This document shows, one piece after another, positions 11,886 to 24,420 of a stretch of 64,000 nt of DNA. Position 1 is the first letter of the stretch, and each line of letters opens with the position of its first letter. The position numbers were made by a program, and so were the translations under genes. The notes beneath the pieces are model-generated. The model saw only the letters and a list, made by a program, of their open reading frames with translations. It made no database searches and was not told where the DNA came from. Source of the DNA: Panaeolus papilionaceus (lineage: Eukaryota; Basidiomycota; Agaricomycetes; Agaricales); contig JADNRZ010000002.1 in the NCBI GenBank assembly GCA_015501605.1, positions 930,001 to 994,000 of the forward strand. The letters are read 5' to 3'.

Positions 11886-12961
11886 CGAATGGATGGGAGG
11901 AGTAGGAGTAGCAAGCGGAAATGAAGGAGAGGAACATTGTTGAAGCCGATTCTAAAGCAAACGCCCCAGCGCTCATGAATGTTGGTGTTGTGTTCCCCCA
12001 GGCCTTTGTTGCACGTACAGCGTTTTGTTTGCAATGATAGTACAAGGCGAGCTTCTACTGACCTGTGATCTCCGGAAGCGCTCCGACGCATTGCTTCACA
12101 TGCCAGTGCCTGAAGACATTGCTTGAACATTCGCACCTTGTATCGTATGGCCATCCAACACCATTCAAGAGTGTTGTGTGCATTTCCTTTTCCCCTCGCA
12201 TGTCTGGGAATTCAACTCCAAAAAGTACTCGTGTATAGATGGTCGTTAAAAACCTCACATAATCTAGGCGTTGCCTCTTGTCAAAGCTCTTGCCTGTTCA
12301 TGTGAGGTGCATTCGCTAGTCCAGCAACGTTTTACATAGAACGGTGTCAGCGGACTCCGAGCTTAGAAATCCGAACGTTACGTTCTTAATGGAAGGGCAT
12401 GCTCCAAAGTTGAATACTATCTTGCACCCTTGCAAAAAATCTGAGAAATAGTCATATTATAAGGCTGGCCAGCCAACGATGCCATGAATGTTTTTACTTT
12501 GCTCAGTATCCTGCCGTCCAAAATCTAAACCCCAGAAAAATATCCGCTCTAGGTCATTTTCATCGACATGACTATGTAATTCGGGGGAAAAGCCCAACAT
12601 GACTATTTTTCTTAAAATATGATTTGCACCGTTATTGAGTGCGCGCACTGAATTGCACTCGTCATAGCACCTTATCAGGCAACTCGATTGACAAATTTGG
12701 TCGATTTTTATCATGTTAGCCGTACGGCCCGGCTAATTCAATGGATGTAGTAACGAAGGTGAATTTGCAAGGTTATCGCGTTCGCGCTGTATAATCTGTG
12801 GTGGTACACGAATAAAGCAAAATATAAAAAGGGAAAAAATCAAGAAAACAAAAGAAACAAAGCCATTATAGCATAACGATAAACTAAATGAGTGTGAGTG
12901 CCTATAAACACTGGCACCAAAAATAAAAAGCAGACTGGAGAGTCAGGTATATGTTTGCATT
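11886..12961. other. Intergenic interval between the two GH5 genes
   Basis: About 1.08 kb: upstream region of GH5 copy A plus the 3' region of copy B. Small frames here (for example 12457-12714 and 12055-12258, both minus) show no recognisable domain, signal peptide or splice-supported extension, and I do not call them genes. The base composition becomes A-rich at 12800-12940, next to the 3' end of copy B. Confidence 0.5.
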
Positions 12962-15806
<2,845 letters not shown>

Positions 15807-17334
15807 ATGGTCATCGATAGTCTCCAACAACGCTACGAAGCAGCTGGTCAAGGCCATCTCTTCAAGTTCTGGTCCCAGCTCGACAAGACTCAGCAGGCTG
15901 AGTTCACCGCCCAGCTCGAGGCTCTTAATATCGAGCGCGTTAATCGCATTTACGCCAAAGCTGTCTCCTCAGAAGCCGAACAAACGGGCGGGGTCGACGA
16001 ATCCATTCAACCACTCCCCAAGGAGGCTTCGGAATCCGTGGTGTCAAGTGCAGAGAAGACAAAGGAATGGCGGGATACAGGTTTGGCGGCGATTGCCCGA
16101 AATGAAGTCGGGGTTCTTTTGATGGCGGGAGGTCAGGGGACGCGATTAGGAAGCAGTGCGCCCAAGGGGTGCTACGATATCGTTCTACCATCTCATAAAT
16201 CCCTTTTCCAATACCAAGCAGAGAGGATCAGCCGCCTTCAGTCAGTTGCAGAGACTGAGCATAGCAAACCCGCCGGTTCTGTGATAATTCCGTGGTATGT
16301 TATGACGAGCGGACCAACCCGCCGTGAAACGGAAGATTTCTTCAAGAAGAACTCGTACTGGGGGCTGGAACCGAAGAATGTCATTGTGTTTGAGCAAGGT
16401 AGGTTTATAAAGCAAATGAATTTATAGATGGACTTATCGACCGATTTCAGGGACGCTGCCATGTCTGACCATGGATGGCAAGGTTTTACTTGACAGCCCA
16501 CACCATGTTGCCGTTGCTCCCGATGGTAATGGTGGGCTTTATGCCGCGACACGGTCTCCTCTCTCTCCAGGAAGCACCGACACCGTCCTTTCTGACATCG
16601 CCAAACGCAAAATCCTGTACCTCCACGCCTATTGTGTCGACAACTGCCTCGTCCGTGTCGCAGACCCCGTCTTCATAGGATACAGCATCTCCAAGCAAGC
16701 TGATTGCGCAGCCAAGGTTGTTCCAAAAACACAACCCACCGAGTCTGTCGGTGTCGTTGCTTGCAGAAGAGATAAATATAGCGTTGTGGAGTACTCGGAG
16801 ATCTCGAAAGAGCAAGCCGAGAGACGCGACCCCGGAACGAACGAACTTTCCTTCCGTGCCGGAAACATTGCCAATCACTTCTACACCACTGCTTTCTTGA
16901 ACCGTGTCGAGGCATTCGAGGAGGAACTTGCGTTCCACATTGCTAGGAAGAAAATCCCTCATGTCGACGTCGAGACAGGGGATTTCGTTAAACCCAGCAA
17001 GCCTAATGGCATGAAGCTCGAGATGTTCGTGTTTGACGTCTTCCCCTTCACAGAGCGCTTTGCTGTGTTGGAAGTCGAGCGCAAGGAGGAATTCAGCCCT
17101 TTGAAGAATGCGCCTGGTACTGGCTCCGATGATCCCGAGACAAGTCGACGCGATCTCCTTGAGCAACACAAGCGATTCCTGGAGAGTGCAGGTGCAAAGG
17201 TGCAGGAGGGAGTAGAAATTGAGCTTTCGCCTCTTGTTACCTACGCTGGCGAGGGATTAGAATCAGTCAAGGGCAAGGTGTTTACTAGGTCCGGCTATGT
17301 CGAGGCTGTTGAGGAGCTGGATGCCCTGGTTTGA
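15807..17334 (+). CDS. UAP1: UDP-N-acetylglucosamine pyrophosphorylase
   Basis: Cytosolic enzyme that joins UTP and GlcNAc-1-phosphate to give UDP-GlcNAc, the precursor for chitin, N-glycans and GPI anchors. Two exons only: 15807-16398 and 16451-17334. The nucleotide-binding loop LLMAGGQGTRLGSSAPKGCY is near residue 110, followed by PSHKSLFQYQAERI, the PWYVMTSGPT substrate segment, and in exon 2 the GNGGLYAA and VDNCLVRVADPVFIGY motifs typical of eukaryotic UAP1/Qri1. The C-terminal region holds KPNGMKLEMFVFDVFPF. ATG 15807 is the start that places a normal helical N-terminus (MVIDSLQQRYEAAGQGHLF) before the catalytic core. Length is about 490 residues, as expected. It lies beside two beta-1,3-glucanase genes, all acting on the cell wall, though co-regulation is not shown by the sequence. 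Confidence 0.95.
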
Positions 17335-17526
17335 ATCTTTCATTGGACATCCACGTACGGACATGAACATTTAATCATGAGATAGGTAGCATTGGACTTG
17401 ACTTTTGATTAGCTGTACCTTTACCTTGGTTTGTGGCATAATGGATCATCCTTTGTGATGCGCGCTGAGGGTGTTTGATTTAAAGTATTGGCATGCAGAT
17501 TGGACTAAGGATACATATAGTCTGGT

Positions 17527-19686
17527 TTACCCCCCTGTCGGGCTGTCTGCAGGCTTCTTGGCGGCCCGAGGCCCTTTCCTTTCCAGTTCTTCTCGCAACG
17601 AGGCAAACAGGCGCTGTGTGCGTTCCGCATTGGGTTTCTGAATTATCTGATGCATGTGAACAACGCGTAATGGTCGAATAGAGGGCGATAGACCATACCT
17701 CCTTACAACACGTTATCAGCTTGTCGATGAGCATCGTCTGCCCATTCTGGACCTCTTCTAGGTCTTTCCGAAGTTGTCGAATCTGTGTGTACGGGTTGGC
17801 TTTGATGTGTAAGGTGCGAGATGTGACGGGTATTTACCTCTTCTTCCTGTTTCTGAGCCCGATTCTTCTCCCCTTCTGCTAATTGCTTCTGTTCAGCGGC
17901 TCTCGCTCGAGATAGGAGAACCTCCAACTCCTTGGATCGGATAACGCATTCAAAGTGGCGTTCTCGGAGTTCATACTGTCGGAGGACCTCCTTGAGCCTC
18001 TCACGAATTCTATGTGAAAAATTACGAATGAGCGAAAGAACGACAGCAAAAAAAAAAAAAAAAGAATTTACACTCCGTCGAAGATATCTTCGATTGTGCG
18101 CTTGGCTCTGCGAAGAAAAATTAATCGACAACTTGTGCAGGGATGTGAAGAGACCTACTCTTGTGGATCGTCTGTCCACGCCTTCTTCAGAAGTTCACGG
18201 CGTGGCTCAACATGCCTTTCCTGCAAGTAAGAAGAGAGGTTAGTGGGTACAAGCAGGCAGGATAATCGAATAATTTTACATATTCTTCTGAATCACTCCC
18301 GCCTTCGGTCAAATCCATCAACTCCACAGCCAAGATCTCATCCCCCTCATCGATACCAACGTCTTCCGGTGTCTGGTCTGCCTCCAATATTCGACCGTTG
18401 TAGGTGAAGATAAATTGCATAGAGTTGTGACTGGCAGCAGGTGGTGCAGCAGCCTGGTCAGACTTTGAAGCACCATTATCGGCACCCTTGATGTCTGGCT
18501 TCCCTCCATTGCGTTCCATGCGTTCGGTCCAGGATGTGATCAGCCTGGAAAGTTTCGTCTTCCGAGAGATCTTGAAAAAGAGTTCGGCACGATATCGACA
18601 CACGACTTTGACCACAACATCGGGTGATTCGCGGTACTTGACGTCCTGGAGCTTGGCCTTATCAGCACGTTTCGCGAAGTCGTTCTTCATACGCGCCAGC
18701 TGGAGTTTGTCAATAAATATAGGGTTTTCAGTACAACGATCGGGCAATGGGTTCTTGCCTCTTCTTGAGCCTCTTCCACGCTGTGAGCCAGCCGCTTGCC
18801 ATCTTCCTAAATTGACGTGTTATTTCAAATTGAAGTCAAACCATAGATTCGGCGTACTCTCAAGCGTTTATTATCCTATAGTGATAACGATGTCAAGTCA
18901 ATAAAAATTGAGTCATGAGATTCGAAGGTGACTTTATTAGCGCACTTTCTGTAGTTCTCGAGCGAGGTTCTCCATCTTGGTCTTGGTCTGGTTCGCCTTA
19001 GTGAGCTGACCTTTGGCTATAATTGGGGTAGGATATTCAATGTGATAGGTGGCGGGGCGTTTTATGGAAGGACGTACCAGCATCCTTGTCCTTGACGAGC
19101 TTCTGCTTTTCTTTCGCATGGTCTCTCTCCAAACGTTTAAACTCTGCGAACTAACCAGATACATCAATATCGTTCCCGGGACGGTTCCGAAGATGAGATA
19201 TTGTACCAGTTCAATGTATTTGTTGTGAATAACATTGTCTTCCAAGCCCTTGACAGATTTCTGAGCCTCTTCCGCTGGAGATACAAAAGTAAATGTGAGC
19301 AAGGCCGATAATTAGACTGTGGCGAACGAAGAACACACCAAAACGCTTTTCTTCCTCTTCTTCCTGAACCTCCTCTTCCTCCAACGCTGCTATTCGGTTT
19401 TTGAGAGACTCATACATTGTAGCAGGGTCAATTGGAGTTTCGTTTCGTTTCTTCCCTTTGGCACTGGATGGTGGGGGATGGTGACCATTGACATCTGTCA
19501 AATTTTTGGGGTTTGTTAATGCGATATTGTGTTGAAATAAATTGGAATAAATGACATACTGTTGTGGTTAATAGGAGGAGCTGGAGGGGCAGTTGTGGGT
19601 GCCGGATGAGCAGGACCAACCGGAGGAGGTTTTGGTAACCTTGCTGTTGGTGGGTTCTGCTGATTACTAGTTCCCGTTGCATTCAT
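17527..19686 (-). CDS. Taxilin-like coiled-coil protein with internal SUMO-like domain
   Basis: From ATG 19686: a Pro-rich N-terminus, a coiled coil with the taxilin signatures YIELFAEFKRLERDHAKE, KTKMENLARELQKDNKRLR and, after the insert, IRERLKEVLRQYELRERHFE plus SKELEVLLSRARAAEQ; it ends KKPADSPTGG-stop at 17527. Taxilins bind syntaxins and nascent-polypeptide complex and act in vesicle traffic. Between the two coiled-coil halves, one exon (18280-18699) encodes a SUMO/Rad60-SLD-like beta-grasp: VVVKVVCRYRAELFFKIS, TKLSRLITSWTERM, a low-complexity loop, MQFIFTYNGRILEADQTPED, then DEGDEILAVELMDLTEGG. The intron before it (18700-18758) uses a GC donor. Joins elsewhere (for example 19440-19520, 19295-19345, 18835-18950) are ordinary GT-AG. 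Taxilin identity is strong by motif; the fusion needs transcript support. Confidence 0.75.
18048..18062. repeat. Poly-A/T tract in a taxilin intron
   Basis: A run of about fifteen A on the plus strand, i.e. a T tract on the coding strand, lies inside the intron before IRERLKEVLRQYE. It forms an extended polypyrimidine stretch and is a likely length-variable site. Confidence 0.7.
18280..18699 (-). other. SUMO-like cassette exon (140 codons, phase 0-0)
   Basis: The exon starts right after ctccag (codon CTG at 18699) and ends at TAT before gtaaaa (18280). Both junctions fall between codons and the length is 420 nt, so the exon can be included or skipped without changing the frame. It contains the complete SUMO-like fold and a Gly-Gly pair near the end, but the protein continues beyond it. 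Confidence 0.65.
18700..18758 (-). other. GC-AG intron in the taxilin-like gene
   Basis: The join that keeps the coiled-coil frame open is AAGAG|gcaaga...ctccag|CTG, 59 nt. No GT donor in the neighbourhood gives the same frame. GC-AG introns are a minority class with weaker donors. Confidence 0.6.
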
Positions 19687-20677
19687 CTGATGCAAGGAAA
19701 ATGGAGAGCGATATGAAAAGTCTTGATGATATTTAGAAAGCAAGAAACGCGGAGGAGAGTTGAGGCTGCTTGGTGGTCACTTCTTTGATTTCTTAAAACG
19801 GTAATTCCTCCTGATCCTGACCTGCAATTTATTTGGTGTGTAAGTATTACATATTGTAACTTTGACATAAAGGAACGATTAAATGGTAAATATATGGATT
19901 TATTTTACATTTACTAGTATATAGTAATATTCATCTAATGAGTACTTGGGTGTCAAAGAATAATCACCCATATTGACAAAGGTTGAATAGGAAATAAGGC
20001 AACCAACTCGGTGAATCTTTGTAAAGTCGTCGTCGTTGTTTCTGTCCAGCTGACAACGGATTTTTGCGAACTAGTACTCCGGAACAACAGAGCATTTGTT
20101 CCTCCGAGTTTTTGCAACGACGACAACTATTAAATATGACAATGACATCAACAACCACTTTTGCCTTTCTGGCATATTTTTACCATGGTATAGGGTATAA
20201 AACGGAAATCGCCCACAACCCTTGTTTTATTAATGGAATTTGGTTTGGCCAGGTTTTCGACATGAGGCCGTGATATCGCAACACTTGTTGAAATAAAGGC
20301 AGATCGGGATCAGTATGGCAGGTCAATAATAATGTATCATGAAAGCCAATGAAAGTAATATTTTTAAAAGGTTCAATACAAGAGTCAAGGAGATGCGTTG
20401 AAGCTGAAGTTAAGTTTGAAGGGCACAAATGTCGACGCGTGGGTTCTATTGACGCGATAAAATACACAGGGTCATGTGACTGAACGCGTCGCCAAATCGG
20501 ACGCGAGGCATTTCCGTAGGCTCGTGACCAACCTGTATGCAATTCGTTTGTCTATCGACAACTCCTACGAAGTGGTCACGTTTCATTAGACAGACGGTTA
20601 CCGGTCTAGCATTTCCGTTGACAGGGACAATACAACTCTGCTCAATACCGCCACTAGGCCAGGTTAAGGTCACAATC
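19687..20677. promoter_or_regulatory. Divergent intergenic region, taxilin-like gene and BRH2
   Basis: About 990 bp between two start codons. A 120-codon minus frame at 20180-20542 has no recognisable family and overlaps the likely BRH2 promoter. The right third is dominated by GACGCG-containing elements described separately; the left part is AT-rich with nothing recognisable. Confidence 0.5.
20435..20506. promoter_or_regulatory. Cluster of MluI cell-cycle box-like sites upstream of BRH2
   Basis: Two perfect ACGCGT palindromes occur at 20435-20440 and 20484-20489, with two further GACGCG half-type sites at 20451-20456 and 20500-20505, about 170-245 bp before the BRH2 start at 20678. ACGCGT is the binding site of the fungal MBF (Mbp1/Swi6) G1/S transcription factor, known to drive DNA replication and repair genes. 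Function here is inferred. Confidence 0.6.
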
Positions 20678-23600
20678 ATGGCCGCGACTTGTGAGTTTTC
20701 TTTCTTACAGATTTAGACGCGCTTATACCTTTGTATTTTATAGTGGATAAGTCCCCCGCAAAAAAGAGACAGAGATTATCTTCCCCTCCATTATTCGAGG
20801 ATGAATACGATGATGCTGCTCTGGCTGTTTTCGACGAGATAATGAGCTCTCAGCAATTAAGTCAGCCTGTAAAGTCTGCTTCAAATTTTGCGAAATCAAA
20901 TCTAAAGAGAGCCCTTGATTGGGACACGCCTCAGCAGTCCTCACCCCCGGAGACGACATCCTTCAAATCAGCAGCGGCCTTATCACTACGAGATGACCCA
21001 GATAATGTCTTCGCTGACCGCAAGGGCTTCACGACAGCAAAATCTGCATTCTCATCCGGCTTCTCGTCTGCTTCTGCTATAGCTCAAATACACGATGACG
21101 AAGGACCATCGTCTTCTCCTGAAAACCCACCAGAATTAGATCTTGACGCATGGTTCAACGATTCTGCTATCCCACCAGAAGATTTCATGACCGCTGGATT
21201 TACTTCGGGAAGGAAAAAACCGCTCGTCGTATCGGAAGCTGCACTTCAATCTGCGAAATCTCGTCTGTTAGAGTGGGGAAAGGATCTTGACGAGGAGCCT
21301 CAAACGGCCACGGTCTCAGCAAGCGGTTTTACCTCCGCTACAAAGATCGCGTCAAATTTGGAACCGCCGAAGGCCCTACCTCTTGCTAGCTCGAGCAAGT
21401 TAAATACTGCTGCACCACCAAGTTTTACTGGCTTTTCGACACCATCACTCCCCAAAAAACAGTTCAACACCCCCCTGATTCGAAATGGCGTCAAACCATT
21501 TACACCTCCGGCCATGAGACCTCCTACTGCTCCCATATCTATTTCAAGGACAAGCTCACCTCTAAACCCAAACAGACCTCCAAGTTCAATGGGTTTTGCT
21601 TCCGCATCTAGCATACAGTCACCTCATCCCTTATCTGCAGCACCCCTCACACTAGCCAACACTCCATCATCAATACTAAACTCAGCAAAGAGACCTGTTA
21701 CTACTGGATTCAAAACACCGTTCAAAGCACCCATTCCATCTACTGCCCCTCGAACTACTCCTGCGCGTTTCGTAACGCCATTTAAATCAGGTATGAAACC
21801 AGGCGAACTAGGTCGTTCTAAGTTGGCATTTTCAACACCCACGAAATCGTCGACCGTGCAGCAAGTTTTACATAGTCCACAAGCCCCACCTTCTCCGAAT
21901 TGGCTTTTCAAACCTCGACCACCGCCTAAACAATATTTCAACCTTGGTAAGTTGGACGCCGCATGTCTTTGGCATACATTTAATCGCTCCTGCATCTTTA
22001 GCGCCACCTGATGGGAGAAAAACTCTGGCTGCTTCGGGATTAGAGCCCCAACGATATGACCACGAGGAGTTTGAGGACATGGGAATGTAAGATATGCCAT
22101 TTAACTAACAACCTAGGATGCACGTCTGATTTGGATATGCAGCGACGTCGACATGCTCAAGCAAATCACACCAAAGACAGCGATGTATTTCGCCTTCCAT
22201 ACATCATCACGCAGCCCCACAGAAGACACTCCACATGTTAACCTTGGTCCAACGGAAGCTTTGGAGGAACTGCTCTCCAAGGGCTGTGCTCTCGCAAAGA
22301 AACCTTGGGTGGATAATCACTGGTGCTTGATCCTTTGGAAACTCGCAGGTATGGTTGCACTTGACCCGAAGAACGAGTCCAATCCCGCTACAAAACGATG
22401 GTGCTGGGACGAAGTTATGCGGCAACTGCTCTACCGATATGAAAGGGAACTGAACAGCGGTTATCGACCTGCGTTGCGGCGGATCTCAACACAAGATGCG
22501 CCTTCTGAGTTCCCGATGACGTTGTGCGTGTCTGATGTGATTTGGAAGACCAGGCCAATTGGTAATGCGGGGCATTCGGAGAGAGTACTTGAGCTGGAGA
22601 TTACAGATGGGTGGTATAGGCTGAGAGCTGAGGTGGATGCACCGCTTATGAAAGCGATTTCTAGAGATGTGCTTAGAGTTGGTAGAAAGCTGGGTGTTGC
22701 AGGTGCCAAGGTACGCTCTCTGTCGTGTTCTTGAAGGATTATAGGGTTAACTTGGGGGGCTTTGAAGTTGTTGACAGAAAAGAAAGAGCCGCTAGATATT
22801 TTGGAAGCATATGATTCAGTGAAATTGGGTCTCAATGGCAATTCATCACATATGATGCCGTGGCATACGAGGCTTGGTTTTATGGCAGGGCCATGTATAT
22901 CAACACTTTATCATTTGAGTCCCGAGGGGGGAGTAGTGGCCGCAATGGATTTTGTTGTCCTAAAGGTGAGTTCATCAAACTATGGGATACTGTCAGACTC
23001 TAACCACCGATCTAGGCTTATCCTATCGCATACATGGAGTTTGTGGAGGCAGAGGACGGGAAACAAGTCAGGGAGGGACCTAGAGACCAAGCAGAGGAAG
23101 ACAAAATCAATGGTGCATGGAGGGTGTGTCATTACTCTCATCTCCACTTTGCATTCACTTAATTTCCCATCATCCAGCGACGGCGCGAGATTGCTGCCTG
23201 CGATCTGAGAAGCAAATTCGAAAAGAAATATATTAGGTACCAAGGACTTGCTGAGCGCCTGGAGCGAAAAGCTGGCGACAAATTTAAACCTGGAGATGCT
23301 GGTATGTTGGGCATGATCCATTCATCCCCGCTTTTCTGACCTTGTTCTGCATTGGTAGATTACTCGCCAGACAACTTAGACTCGTTGTATGACGACCTGG
23401 AGTACCCCGAGACAACCGCGCGTCTGATGCAATCTATAACTCCAATGAAAGCTGGTTGGCTTGCTAAACACATCCGAAAGCAGTTGGAGAAGGAGCAGGA
23501 TAGGATGGGGGAGGAGATCGAAAGGGAGCTTGATGTATGTCCCCATGATTTTCTTTTCTACTATTATGTATGCTGACCTTGTCCAGGGTACATATCCACC

Positions 23601-23877
23601 ACGGAAAGTGCGCTCCTTCTGCGTGCTTGTGGTGCAAGACGCCAAAACCATGCGCAAGACATCATACAGGTCGGCCCAACTGACAGTATGGGATGTTAAT
23701 ACTTTGTCCCTCGAGGAGGGAGAGAAACCGGGGTCGTTTAAAGAAGGCCAGCGGTTCATGGTTACGCATTTGGCCCCAACACAGGCCAGTGCATGGATGG
23801 ATCGGGCGCCTGGTTCTGTTGTGTACTTGAGCACGAGGAGAGAGTCGAGGTGGACTAGGTTGAGACGGGATGCGTGA
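20678..23877 (+). CDS. BRH2: BRCA2-family recombination mediator (Brh2-like)
   Basis: Loads Rad51 on single-stranded DNA in homologous recombination. Coding exon 1 is only 13 nt (20678-20690, MAAT plus one base) and joins exon 2 at 20744. The N-terminal half is disordered and holds BRC-like Rad51-binding sequence: GFTTAKSAFSSG near residue 99 and DFMTAGFTSGRKKPLVVSEA near residue 151, the latter followed by ALQSAKSRLLEWGKD. The C-terminal half is the DSS1/DNA-binding domain: helical domain with VDNHWCLILWKLAGMVAL, OB1 with ELEITDGWYRLRAEVDAPL and VGRKLGVAGAK, then OB2 with VRSFCVLVVQDA and FKEGQRFMVTHLAP. The protein ends TRLRRDA-stop. Overall size is about 900 residues, near the size of Ustilago Brh2 and far smaller than animal BRCA2. 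Introns lie near 21950, 22090, 22720, 22970, 23130, 23310 and 23540. Confidence 0.93.
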
Positions 23878-24420
23878 TATCTTTTTTCTTGATACTTTTT
23901 TGACCGCATGCTGGATTTCTTGGAGAACTATGACACGTACATTTTCAGGTGTACAACTTAAGCTATTACATATTATGAACGTATTGTATTCTACCGTATG
24001 CTTTCTTGATACTTTCTACTTTATTCATAACTAGTGTATTGTAATCCTTATGACAAAGGCACTCGAATTGTTCACACTTCTCAGCACGTCTCTTGAGGAG
24101 CATTCGCATTGAAGGGGTAATTATATTACTGTGTCTGCGTCCCCATCTACTAACCAAAAAATAATTACCGTACTATATAGATAAGGCGGGGTGTAGGGAA
24201 TAACACGAGAAAGCAAGAGCAACATGAAATACAAGTTGCGAGAGATGTAGGGATGTGTGTGTATGTATGTATAAAATTATCAGGGGATGTCTGGTACCAC
24301 CAGAACCACATGGAATCATCGTCATCGACAACCAATGAAGGCACAACACCAATTGATGCTCATTGAGCCCGGCCATCAAAGCCTTTGACGCCCAGCCCAC
24401 AAGCCCAAACTTATAAGGTT
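23878..24420. other. Convergent intergenic region, BRH2 and MAS2
   Basis: The 543 bp between two stop codons contain AT-rich 3' UTR-like sequence and short TATG/TGTG runs near 24250. Nothing else is recognisable. Confidence 0.5.

Noticed and set aside
12457..12714. 85-codon open frame (-) between the GH5 genes
   Set aside because: No signal peptide, domain or flanking exons; random frame in AT-rich intergenic DNA.
18187..18747. Possibility that the SUMO-like segment is an independent SUMO gene
   Set aside because: The upstream part has no start in a suitable context, the frame downstream runs into an intron, and taxilin sequence continues in frame on both sides after splicing; kept as an alternative for transcript testing only.
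20180..20542. 120-codon open frame (-) in the BRH2 upstream region
   Set aside because: No family resemblance and it overlaps the ACGCGT cluster of the BRH2 promoter; judged chance frame.
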